Assembly: GCA_016936695.1 (NCBI GenBank) | Contig: JAFGXK010000144.1 | Span: 1-21,508, forward strand | Reading direction: 5' to 3' | Length of the DNA: 21,508 nucleotides | DNA from: Bacteroidales bacterium | GTDB lineage: Bacteria; Bacteroidota; Bacteroidia; Bacteroidales; VadinHA17 | Part shown: one piece after another, positions 7,556 to 14,266 of the stretch | Numbering within the stretch: the first letter of the stretch is position 1 | Layout: the number at the start of each line of letters is the position of its first letter | The notes under the pieces: model-generated | Database searches by the model: none | Told to the model about the DNA's origin: nothing | What the model saw: the letters and a program-made list of their open reading frames with translations, nothing else | Program-made: the position numbers and the translations under genes

Positions 7556-9033
7556 TCCGCCTTTACATTGTATTTTTCGATCCTTTCGGTTACAAGTCTG
7601 GATCCGATAACAACCATGGGCAGTCCTCCTCCCGGAATGGTGGATGCCCCCACGTAAAAGACATTTTTAAAGACCTCATCGAAGTTCTTTGGCCTGAAGC
7701 CTCCTATCTGCATCATTTTATGCGAAAGACCCAGTCCGCTTCCCCGGTGCAGGTTGAACTGTTCCTGCCAGTCGAACGGAGTGTAAACGGTACGCGATAC
7801 TATTTCGGGCCGGATGTCTTTCTTAATCCTTGCAGAGTAATCATCGATAATACTGTCGACAATTTTATCCCTGTCGTCCCAACGGGGTTTCTTACTGAGG
7901 TCAGGGACCGGGCAGACGAAGAAGAGGCTTTCGCATCCTTCCGGCGCACAACCTGGGTTTGACCGCGACAGGACATTGACGTAGTAGTAAGGCTTGTCGA
8001 CGATTTCGGGGCTGATGAACACTTTTCCTGCATATTCCCTGTAGTTGTCGCCGAGATAATAATTATGATGGCTGACTTCAGGCAGTTTGCATTTTATTCC
8101 GAGGTAGATGGTCAGCGATCCCATGGTCCAGTCCATTTTATCCAGTTTCTCTTCAGTGTATTCCCTGCGCCTGAAAACTCTTCCCCTGAATACTGCGGCA
8201 TCCGAATTCACTACAATAATGTCGGCTCCCCATTTCCGGCCGTTCTTGTCGACCAGGTACTTCAGTTTGTCTCCTTCCTGTACGTAATCGACGATTTCGG
8301 TGTTATAATGGATCTTTACATTTTCCTTCTCAAGTTCATCCACAATACCTTCAACGACTCTGTACATTCCGCCTTTTACGTTGAAATAGCCGTCGTGCAT
8401 AAACTCGGTATAGGAGAGAAGAGTGTAAACGGCAGGAGTGTCAAAGGGAGTTTTGCCAAGGAAGAAGGCCACAAGTGACAGGATCTGTCTGGCATCGTCC
8501 GATTTTACATAATGGGCCACATGGTCATAGAAATTACGGAAAAGGACCGGAAGATGAAGGGGATTTACCTTCGCAAGGGTCAGGAGATATTCGAACAGGT
8601 TGTCATAGTTGCTTTTTATGACAACATTGGTATCATGGAACAACCTTTTGCTCTTATCGAGATAGCTTCTGAATCCTGTTTCGAAATCCGGGTCCTGCTC
8701 CCTGAACTGTGCGGCCAGTTTGCTGATTTCCTTGTAGAGATGGTATGTTACCGGGCTCTTGCTGAAGTTTACCGAATAGAGAGGATCCAGTTCATAATAC
8801 TCGAAAGGAAGTTTAATTCTGCAGTCATTTGCGAATTCGGTGAATTCATATGACATGCTGAAAAAGCTTGGTCCGGTATCGAATGTGAATCCGTCTTTTT
8901 TCAGCTGGTTGAGCCTGCCGCCGGCATTGCCGTTCTTTTCTACAATTTCAACTTTGTAGCCTCTTTTTGCCAGTCGAAGAGCCGTGGCAAGGCCTCCGAG
9001 GCCGGCACCGGCAATCAATACGCTTTTTGCCAT
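7552..9033 (-). CDS. crtI: Phytoene desaturase CrtI, 493 aa
   Basis: This FAD enzyme converts phytoene into lycopene (or a related desaturation product) at the membrane. The N-terminus has the dinucleotide-binding unit VLIAGAGLGGLATALRLAKR (residues 5-24) followed by VEIVEKNGNAGGR. The middle has FDTGPSFFSM (51-60), FFLGKTPFDTPAVYTLLSY and GGMYRVVEGIVDELE. The C-terminus has the family signature YVGASTIPGGGLPMVVIGS, followed by RLVTERI. The length is typical. It is the only desaturase gene here, so it must supply the substrate for the cyclase. A relative such as CrtD (hydroxycarotenoid 3,4-desaturase) is hard to exclude from sequence alone, but that would leave the operon without a main desaturase. 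It follows the TPR gene after 5 bases and overlaps the photolyase start by 4. Confidence 0.9.
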   Translation of the reverse strand: MAKSVLIAGAGLGGLATALRLAKRGYKVEIVEKNGNAGGRLNQLKKDGFTFDTGPSFFSMSYEFTEFANDCRIKLPFEYYELDPLYSVNFSKSPVTYHLYKEISKLAAQFREQDPDFETGFRSYLDKSKRLFHDTNVVIKSNYDNLFEYLLTLAKVNPLHLPVLFRNFYDHVAHYVKSDDARQILSLVAFFLGKTPFDTPAVYTLLSYTEFMHDGYFNVKGGMYRVVEGIVDELEKENVKIHYNTEIVDYVQEGDKLKYLVDKNGRKWGADIIVVNSDAAVFRGRVFRRREYTEEKLDKMDWTMGSLTIYLGIKCKLPEVSHHNYYLGDNYREYAGKVFISPEIVDKPYYYVNVLSRSNPGCAPEGCESLFFVCPVPDLSKKPRWDDRDKIVDSIIDDYSARIKKDIRPEIVSRTVYTPFDWQEQFNLHRGSGLGLSHKMMQIGGFRPKNFDEVFKNVFYVGASTIPGGGLPMVVIGSRLVTERIEKYNVKAE

Positions 9034-9038
9034 AAATA

Positions 9039-9776
9039 TCAGTTTTGCATTTGTTTCAGAAGTTTCGGGTAAAGGTCATCCCTTACAAAAGTAAATGCCG
9101 GTTCGGTCCGCATTATAAAATCATAAACCTTTTGTGCCGAGGAATAATCCTTAAGGTAGGTGTGAGTCTGGCCAATCACAACCAGAAGACTGAGGTAGTT
9201 CCAGTTACCGGTGACGGCTCCGGGTTCTTTTTCAAGTAGTTCCCTGGCTTTTAGATAGTGCTGCAGAGCTTCTTTCTTTGAGCCCCCGAACGTTGAAGGC
9301 ATATAGAACTGTATATTTCCCTGCTGCACATAACCAAGATAGTGATCCGGATCAAGTTTTATTGCAGTTTTTGCGCAATCGATGCTCCTGAGGCCGTTAA
9401 TGGGGGCGGTCACCGGATTAAGTCCGATTCTGAAGCCGTAAAAAGCCGACCGGTAGGCGTTGATGACACCGGGATTATATTTTTTCTTTTCAAGCAAATC
9501 GAGGTTTTTTTGGGCGATATTCAAGTAGACACGTGCTTCGTCTTTTTTGTCAAATCCGATGCAGTATCCGATGTAACCGTACTGGTAATTCAAAAGCTCC
9601 AGAATGAATTCATCGCTTTTCCCGGGCTGCGAGCTCATCCTGTCGATAACGCTTTTCCACAGCTCCATCCTGTTGTTTATGTAAGCTGAATAAATGTCGG
9701 ATCTGTAATCTGCCCTGACCTGCGCAAAAGTGAGCAGGAGAATCACAGCTATAAGCCAATTTTTCTTCCTTTCCAT
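9039..9776 (-). CDS. Exported TPR-repeat protein of unknown role in the carotenoid operon, 245 aa
   Basis: A signal peptide (MERKKNWLIAVILLLTFAQV, cut near RA/DYRSD) precedes a wholly helical protein. Recognisable repeats are AKTAIKLDPDHYLGYVQQGN with QFYMPSTFGGSKKEALQHYL (about 130-175) and LVVIGQTHTYLKDYSSAQKV plus FIMRTEP (about 197-228), a typical TPR rhythm. The PSTFGGSKKEAL segment recurs in exported TPR proteins of many Gram-negative bacteria. It should act in the periplasm or at the inner face of the outer membrane. The gene overlaps the end of the glycosyltransferase gene by 28 bases and is followed by crtI after 5, so it is co-translated with pigment enzymes, yet no carotenoid step is known for such a protein. 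A scaffold or carrier role for the decorated carotenoid is a guess. The start is fixed by the signal peptide; the next Met is 35 residues on. Confidence 0.8.
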   Translation of the reverse strand: MERKKNWLIAVILLLTFAQVRADYRSDIYSAYINNRMELWKSVIDRMSSQPGKSDEFILELLNYQYGYIGYCIGFDKKDEARVYLNIAQKNLDLLEKKKYNPGVINAYRSAFYGFRIGLNPVTAPINGLRSIDCAKTAIKLDPDHYLGYVQQGNIQFYMPSTFGGSKKEALQHYLKARELLEKEPGAVTGNWNYLSLLVVIGQTHTYLKDYSSAQKVYDFIMRTEPAFTFVRDDLYPKLLKQMQN

Positions 9777-10846
9777 TCGAAATTTCTGAACTTCCTGTTT
9801 ATAAATGCCCTTAAAATGAAGAGCCCCATTGAAACCTGCAAAGGTATAATATAAAGCAGATTAAAGAACACATTCTGCCTGCTTGCCAAAGAAATAAAAA
9901 TTCTTGCAAGAATGTAAGCAATTATATACACTACTGTCACAAGAGCTGTTGAAGACCATGCCACAGCAACTATGCCAAAGGTTGTCACCAGCCAGAAAAG
10001 AAGCGCCGTCAGAAATGAATTACCGAAAAAAGCGATCACATTCTTTGAAAAGCCGTTCACAGCCTCCCGGAAACCCTTGTACATCCTGCACGTTATAGTT
10101 TCATCGCCGGCAAGGCATGCAATTTTTATACCTCGTTTCTTGAAGAGCCGGGCAATGGATATGTCTTCGACCTTGTCTGCCTTAACTGCTTCATGTGGTT
10201 TCAGGGCATTGTATTCTTCCTTTCTGAAAAACATGAATTGTCCGTTGGCAGCCGAAAGTGACGGGTAGCCCGATTTCCTTACAAGCACAAGTGGCAGCAG
10301 CGACAGAAGGATGTAATTCATATTGGGTACCGTTATCCATTCACCGATGTTCTTTATAATTTGTTTGGGGAAAATTGAAATCAGTCCGAGATCATGCTTT
10401 TCCGAAAAGCTTATGCTTCGCCCGATCAGATTGCCAGCCACCCTGACGTCAGCATCGAGGAAGAGCATGTAGCTGCCTTTGGCTTCGGCGGCAAGTGAGT
10501 GGCATGCATAATTCTTTCCCAGCCATCCTTCGGGAAGCATTCCGGAACCGATCATCCTGATCCTGTTGTCGCATCTCGAGTATTCGTCGACTATTTGTGC
10601 CGTTTTGTCTTCGGATTGGTCGTTATAGACGACTATTTCAATGTCTTTGTAATCCTGATGTATCAGATCATCAAGAAGATTGCCGATGTTATGCTCTTCA
10701 TTCCTTGCCGGAATAAGGACCGACACCAGCGATGAGTGAGTCTTCCTTGTTAAGGGCAGACTGGTTTCGGCGAGAAGGTTTGCCAGTGAGACGATCAGCT
10801 GGATGGCTGTGAAAGTCAGGATAATATAGGCCGCTATCACCATCAT
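9749..10846 (-). CDS. Membrane GT2 glycosyltransferase, CruC/CrtQ-like, 365 aa
   Basis: A probable carotenoid glycosyltransferase that adds a sugar from a nucleotide-sugar to a hydroxyl of the carotenoid at the inner membrane. From the chosen start there is an N-terminal membrane helix (3-24). The GT2 domain follows: LVSVLIPARNEEHNIGNLLD (40-59), VVYNDQSEDKT, LPEGWLGKNYAC (104-115) and MLFLDADVRV with the DxD metal site at 131-133. Further on come AANGQFMFFRKEEY (199-212), the acidic VEDISIARLFKKRG (227-239) and TCRMYKGFREAVNGFSKN (252-269). Three or so C-terminal helices end in FRNFEWKGRKIGL. The GWxGKxxAC and CRMYxG pattern is shared with CruC/CrtQ-type carotenoid transferases. I chose the ATG at 10844-10846 because it overlaps the acyltransferase stop as ATGA, with AGGA just before it; a start at 10879 would add 11 residues. 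Confidence 0.8.
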   Translation of the reverse strand: MMVIAAYIILTFTAIQLIVSLANLLAETSLPLTRKTHSSLVSVLIPARNEEHNIGNLLDDLIHQDYKDIEIVVYNDQSEDKTAQIVDEYSRCDNRIRMIGSGMLPEGWLGKNYACHSLAAEAKGSYMLFLDADVRVAGNLIGRSISFSEKHDLGLISIFPKQIIKNIGEWITVPNMNYILLSLLPLVLVRKSGYPSLSAANGQFMFFRKEEYNALKPHEAVKADKVEDISIARLFKKRGIKIACLAGDETITCRMYKGFREAVNGFSKNVIAFFGNSFLTALLFWLVTTFGIVAVAWSSTALVTVVYIIAYILARIFISLASRQNVFFNLLYIIPLQVSMGLFILRAFINRKFRNFEWKGRKIGL

Positions 10847-11472
10847 TCCTGACTTTTGGAAATGTTGACCGCCACGCATTCTGAATAAAACAGGTTGAAT
10901 TCTTTCTGAATAGTTACGGTGCTGAAGTCAGATCCGCTGTATTCTTTCAGGTACATATACAGTCCGGGCTTTTGATTTGAGAAGTAATCGACCAGGTTGA
11001 CCAAGAAAATTATCTGTGGCCTGGTGACTGCCTTTTTCAGAACATATTCAATTCCCTTTTCAAAGATGAAAGCATTTTTGTAAATCGATTCTATCCGGCC
11101 CTGGGGGAACATCAGCACCAGGTTGTTTTTATCGTTAAGCAGTTCAGCCGTGTACTTTAGCGATTCGACTATGCTTCTTGAGCCTTTTCTGACTGAGTAA
11201 CCTCCGGATTTATTTAAATACATGTGTTTCCTGAGCTCTTCCTCAAGCATCATGAAGAAGAAGAATTTATGGTGGAGCAGTTTCAGATTGAGGTAAACCA
11301 CCCAGAACCCGTCCCACCAGCTGAAATGATTGGAGATCATGAGAATTGGCAGGCCCTTTTCTCTGAAATCGTGTGATATGTGTACCTGGTGAAAATGAAT
11401 TTTGATCTTCAGCCACGAATAGAACTGAAAGAAGGGGTAGATTACCGGGTGGTGTGATGCTTTCAGTATCAT
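10843..11472 (-). CDS. PlsC-like acyltransferase, CruD-like, 209 aa
   Basis: A lysophospholipid-acyltransferase-family enzyme that probably adds a fatty acid to the sugar of the carotenoid glycoside. Motif I is ISNHFSWWDGFW, the HX4D catalytic pair being H49 and D54. Motif III is FPQGRIES (122-129), in place of the usual FPEGTR. Motif II lies around GGYSVRKGSRSIVESLKY. An N-terminal amphipathic segment (YPFFQFYSWLKIKIHFHQVH) fits membrane attachment. I set the start at the ATG 11470-11472, which overlaps the cruF stop as ATGA. The frame is open upstream to 11628, but that extension would overlap cruF by about 160 bases and has a non-family sequence. Its position directly before the glycosyltransferase mirrors the CruC/CruD work-sharing of green sulfur bacteria. 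A role in general lipid synthesis cannot be excluded. Confidence 0.78.
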   Translation of the reverse strand: MILKASHHPVIYPFFQFYSWLKIKIHFHQVHISHDFREKGLPILMISNHFSWWDGFWVVYLNLKLLHHKFFFFMMLEEELRKHMYLNKSGGYSVRKGSRSIVESLKYTAELLNDKNNLVLMFPQGRIESIYKNAFIFEKGIEYVLKKAVTRPQIIFLVNLVDYFSNQKPGLYMYLKEYSGSDFSTVTIQKEFNLFYSECVAVNISKSQE

Positions 11473-12125
11473 CGGACAAATTTCAGGATAATTACAAGTA
11501 TTATGAAAAAGACAGCCTGAACAAACAGTACGAAGGGGGCAATGTGGTTTTCTGTCCTTACGCCGGAGAGCCTCAGAAGCGAATGGAAAATGACTGCCAG
11601 AAGGAACCATGAAGCGTAATTCCTCCATGGAATCACATTGTCTTCAAAACTCCACATGTGCATCACGGGTGCAGCCTGTTCAAGTATCAGGTCGTATGCA
11701 AGCATCAGGGCCGATCCGGCAATGATCTTTAGAAAATCAGAAACAAGAAACCGGCAGGCAATAACAGCTGTACAATAAACCAGAAGAGCCCAGTTGGCTC
11801 CAATCATAAGAGGAGTTTCGAATATAAGAGGTCCCAGACCTGTTTCGTATCTGTAACTGCCGAATATCCTTCCGGTTTTTACTCCTATAGCCTCGATAAT
11901 GAAGGCTGCGATGAAAATGAAAAGGAAAAAGAGAATCTCTTTTGCAGGATCATGGAATTTGTGGAAGATTATGACAGCGGCAATGCTCAGCAACAGTGCC
12001 ACAGGAGTCAGCGAAGTGAATGTTTCCCTGGAAGCCGGTATTGCCATGCCGGTTATCCCGACAGAGAAAAATATCCCTAACAGGATCTTTGCTGTCAATA
12101 TTCTGTCAGATAATAAATTCCTCAT
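11469..12125 (-). CDS. cruF: Carotenoid 1',2'-hydratase, CruF-type (Caroten_synth/DUF422), 218 aa
   Basis: An integral membrane protein expected to add water across the 1',2' double bond of an acyclic carotenoid end, creating a tertiary hydroxyl that can then be glycosylated. There are about six hydrophobic segments (for example 12-30, 42-54, 62-80, 107-126, 132-148, 170-182). Family motifs are AFIIEAIGVKTGRIFGSYRY (74-93), TPLMIGANWALL (104-115), AYDLILEQAAPVMHMWSF (143-160) and PWRNYASWF (166-174). The acidic residues E78, D145 and E149 are in the conserved places. The length is near the bacterial family minimum. It overlaps crtYcd upstream and the acyltransferase downstream by ATGA. The family also contains the bacterioruberin hydratase of haloarchaea; the choice of substrate here comes from context. 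Confidence 0.87.
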   Translation of the reverse strand: MRNLLSDRILTAKILLGIFFSVGITGMAIPASRETFTSLTPVALLLSIAAVIIFHKFHDPAKEILFFLFIFIAAFIIEAIGVKTGRIFGSYRYETGLGPLIFETPLMIGANWALLVYCTAVIACRFLVSDFLKIIAGSALMLAYDLILEQAAPVMHMWSFEDNVIPWRNYASWFLLAVIFHSLLRLSGVRTENHIAPFVLFVQAVFFIILVIILKFVR

Positions 12126-12829
12126 GCCTGATTATCATAATTACTTAAAATCTGTTTTTTCCGGAAGCAGTTCATTAACATAAGGTTTATCAGGATCATG
12201 CTGAAGCCGTAGGCAAAATCCTCTACCGGAATGGTTATAAGCCTTATGCCGGTTATTTCTTCCGGATTGTACCACACAACTTCACCTTCAATGAAGCTGC
12301 CTGTAAGTATTCCATTTACAATGATAAAGGGGATCAGGATTACCAGGAAGGATATATAAAACCTGTTCAGGAGCCTGTCTTTCATGAAATAAGAAATAAC
12401 AAGAACCAATATCATCAGTAATAAATAGACCAGAGTGTATGACCTTCCGGGGTGGGTCAGGATACCCAGGGCCAGAACCAGTAAAAGTGTGATTGTAATT
12501 ACGGTGGTAGACCTGTCGGAGAGCACTTTACCGGGGAAATATGCGATCAGGACATAATGAATGAAAATGCTTGCATACGGGATCACTATAAAAAACAACC
12601 ACTCTTCCAAGGGCAGGCTCGCCAGAACAATCCCGGAATGATAGTCGGGATTGAAACCCCATATGTCCCTTTTTGCAAACCAGATATCGAAAACAACGAA
12701 AAATGCGCCGGTGATGAGCAACGAAGGAATCAGCGACGGCCAGTACTTGAAGAATGCCACCTTTCTGTCGAAGCTAAGGGCCAGCGGGAAAAACAATGAA
12801 CATATCAGAAGAACGAGATAAAGTGGCAT
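12122..12829 (-). CDS. crtYcd: Fused heterodimer-type lycopene cyclase CrtYcd, 235 aa
   Basis: A membrane enzyme that closes beta-ionone rings on lycopene. Two homologous three-helix units are joined in one chain. The first has DIWFAKRDIWGFNPDYHSGI (48-67) and LPLEEWLFFIVIPYA (72-86) with E75 and E76. The second has VVWYNPEEITGIRLITIPVE (184-203) and VEDFAYGFSMILINLM with E203 and D204. This duplication matches the crtYc and crtYd subunits that are separate genes in actinobacteria and fused in Bacteroidetes, archaea and fungi. In several Bacteroidetes such enzymes act with CruF to give monocyclic products, but whether this one closes one or both ends cannot be read from sequence. It starts 5 bases after crtZ and overlaps the cruF start by 4 bases. 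Confidence 0.92.
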   Translation of the reverse strand: MPLYLVLLICSLFFPLALSFDRKVAFFKYWPSLIPSLLITGAFFVVFDIWFAKRDIWGFNPDYHSGIVLASLPLEEWLFFIVIPYASIFIHYVLIAYFPGKVLSDRSTTVITITLLLVLALGILTHPGRSYTLVYLLLMILVLVISYFMKDRLLNRFYISFLVILIPFIIVNGILTGSFIEGEVVWYNPEEITGIRLITIPVEDFAYGFSMILINLMLMNCFRKKQILSNYDNQA

Positions 12830-12834
12830 GCCGG

Positions 12835-13284
12835 TTATTTGAAGTACCTTCTGCTGAATATCAGAAGGCCGTAATTATTGAAATCCTTCAGGTTTTTTGG
12901 CTTATGATGTGCCATGTGCGCTTTCTTTAGCGCTTTAATATAGGCGCTTTTCGGATTCGTGAAGAAGGGAAGCCGCTGGCGATAAACAACGCCGTGAAAA
13001 ATAAAATATATAAATCCATACAGGGTAATTGCTGCGCCGATGGCTATCATGTATGGATTGCCTGCCGATAAGCCCCAGATGATCAGGATTATTACAGGTG
13101 CTGCGAAGATCAGAAAGAAATAATCGTTCTTCTGCATTACCGGTTTGCCTGCAATGTCGGTAAGATGGTGATTCTTGTGAAGCGACCACAGAAATCCATG
13201 CATGACATACTTGCGATTTGACCATGCAACGAATTCCATAAAGGCGAATGCAGCAACAATTAAAAGTATGATCTTGATTATCAT
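12835..13284 (-). CDS. crtZ: Beta-carotene 3-hydroxylase CrtZ, 149 aa
   Basis: A di-iron membrane hydroxylase that puts OH on C3 of the beta-ionone ring using O2 and electrons from a ferredoxin or similar donor. The histidine clusters typical of CrtZ are present: HGFLWSLHKNHH (29-40), FHGVVYRQRLPF (96-107) and AHMAHHKPK (122-130), with an acidic residue (E17) in the first helix. Hydrophobic helices lie at about 3-20, 54-71 and 78-97. Size and motif order fit bacterial CrtZ and not the longer CrtR-type hydroxylases. Its ATG overlaps the crtB stop as ATGA. Because it needs O2, the operon should work under at least microoxic conditions. Confidence 0.9.
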   Translation of the reverse strand: MIIKIILLIVAAFAFMEFVAWSNRKYVMHGFLWSLHKNHHLTDIAGKPVMQKNDYFFLIFAAPVIILIIWGLSAGNPYMIAIGAAITLYGFIYFIFHGVVYRQRLPFFTNPKSAYIKALKKAHMAHHKPKNLKDFNNYGLLIFSRRYFK

Positions 13285-14123
13285 TTTAGTAAATTTAGCT
13301 TACACACTATGTATGCTTTAGCCAGCAGGGATAATTTTATAAAATCAGGCACCCTTACCCGTTGTTTCATAAGTTTTTCTGCAGGAGTCTTCCTGATTAT
13401 TCCAAGCAGTTTTCTGTAATAGTAAAATGCTGTAAGGACTCCCAGTTGTGAATTATTGGGAAGTTTCTTTATTCCTGCGATTGCATCTTCAAACTCCTCT
13501 TCGACATCTTCGACTATCTCTTTCTTTGCTTTTTCGTCGAAATCCGAGGCGATTGAATTGTGGAAATATTTTCTTTTCAGGAGCTTTGTATCATCCTGGA
13601 TGTCGCGAAGGAAGTTAACTTTCTGAAAAGCCGATCCCAGCCTTTTTGCAGGAGCCTCAAGTTCATTGTAAAGCTTCTCATTTCCCAGGACGAATACTCT
13701 GAGGCACATCAGTCCGACCACTTCTGCCGATCCGTAAATATATTCTGCAGTTTCGCTTTTGGTATTATGGTTCTGCTTTATGAGGTCGGTCTTCATGCTT
13801 GTCAGGAAAGCCTGAATCAGATTATCGGGGATACCGTATTTTCTGACCGTCATTTGAAATGAATTTAGCACCGGATTCAGGCTTATTCCCGACCTTATTG
13901 AATCATAATAGTCATTTTCGAATTTGTCGAGCAGGTTTTTCTTATCGTATTCGTGAAAAGTATCTACAATCTCGTCGGCAAACCTTACAAATCCGTAAAT
14001 GCTGCATATTGCATCCCGGATACCCCTGTCAAGCAATCTGACAGCGCTTGAAAAGGAAGTGCTGTACGATCTGGTTACCAGACAGCTTGTTTTGAAAGAG
14101 ATTTTATCGAAAAGGTTCTGCAT
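13281..14123 (-). CDS. crtB: Phytoene synthase CrtB, 280 aa
   Basis: Joins two geranylgeranyl diphosphates into 15-cis-phytoene, the committed step of the pathway. The opening TRSYSTSFSSAVRLL (17-31) is the CrtB/SQS signature. The first aspartate motif is FVRFADEIVDTF (45-56; D50 and D54). The second region is GSAEVVGLMCL (131-141) with AFQKVNFLRDIQDD (165-178), D174 and D178 being the expected Mg2+ ligands. KRKYFHN follows at about 183-189. The length is normal. It is the first gene of the operon, preceded by AAAGGACAAA and a 143-base divergent region shared with the cytochrome gene. No GGPP synthase (crtE) is encoded in the window, so its substrate comes from elsewhere in the genome. Confidence 0.93.
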   Translation of the reverse strand: MQNLFDKISFKTSCLVTRSYSTSFSSAVRLLDRGIRDAICSIYGFVRFADEIVDTFHEYDKKNLLDKFENDYYDSIRSGISLNPVLNSFQMTVRKYGIPDNLIQAFLTSMKTDLIKQNHNTKSETAEYIYGSAEVVGLMCLRVFVLGNEKLYNELEAPAKRLGSAFQKVNFLRDIQDDTKLLKRKYFHNSIASDFDEKAKKEIVEDVEEEFEDAIAGIKKLPNNSQLGVLTAFYYYRKLLGIIRKTPAEKLMKQRVRVPDFIKLSLLAKAYIVCKLNLLK

Positions 14124-14266
14124 TTTGTCCTTTGATTATCTTCCTTATTAATTTGCAGGCAGTTGGTGTCGCTTCAAACCAACCGCAAAATAATACTAAA
14201 TTTTAAATGTAAATTCAGCATAAGATAAATTTTCCTTATCTTTTAGTCCTAAAAAAAACAGGATCT
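14124..14266. promoter_or_regulatory. Divergent control region between crtB and the cytochrome gene, with candidate operator
   Basis: This gap must hold the promoters of the carotenoid operon (minus) and the cytochrome pair (plus). It contains GTTGGT (14162-14167), 10 bases, ACCAAC (14178-14183). That dyad is flanked by a second one, TTTGC (14152-14156) and GCAAA (14185-14189). On the minus strand TTATTTTG (14186-14193) is one base off the TAnnTTTG -7 box and would start transcription over the dyad. On the plus strand TATCTTTT (14237-14244) is one base off the same box. No good -33 box accompanies either, which would fit promoters that depend on regulation. Assigning the dyad to the CarH-like regulator is inference. 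Confidence 0.4.

Larger units (their letters stand above)
6257..14123 (-). other. Nine-gene carotenoid-photolyase operon
   Basis: Nine minus-strand genes run without a gap of more than 5 bases from crtB (start 14123) to the photolyase (stop 6257). Junctions in order: crtB/crtZ ATGA overlap (13281-13284); crtZ/crtYcd 5-base gap; crtYcd/cruF ATGA overlap (12122-12125); cruF/acyltransferase ATGA overlap (11469-11472); acyltransferase/glycosyltransferase ATGA overlap (10843-10846); glycosyltransferase/TPR 28-base overlap; TPR/crtI 5-base gap; crtI/photolyase ATGA overlap (7552-7555). This packing implies one transcript and translational coupling. No crtE, crtW or crtD gene is present in the window. 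Confidence 0.9.

Noticed and set aside
7552..9033. The desaturase as CrtD or diapophytoene desaturase CrtN
   Set aside because: With CrtB, CrtYcd and CrtZ in the operon and no other desaturase, CrtI is the simplest reading; sequence alone does not fully exclude CrtD.
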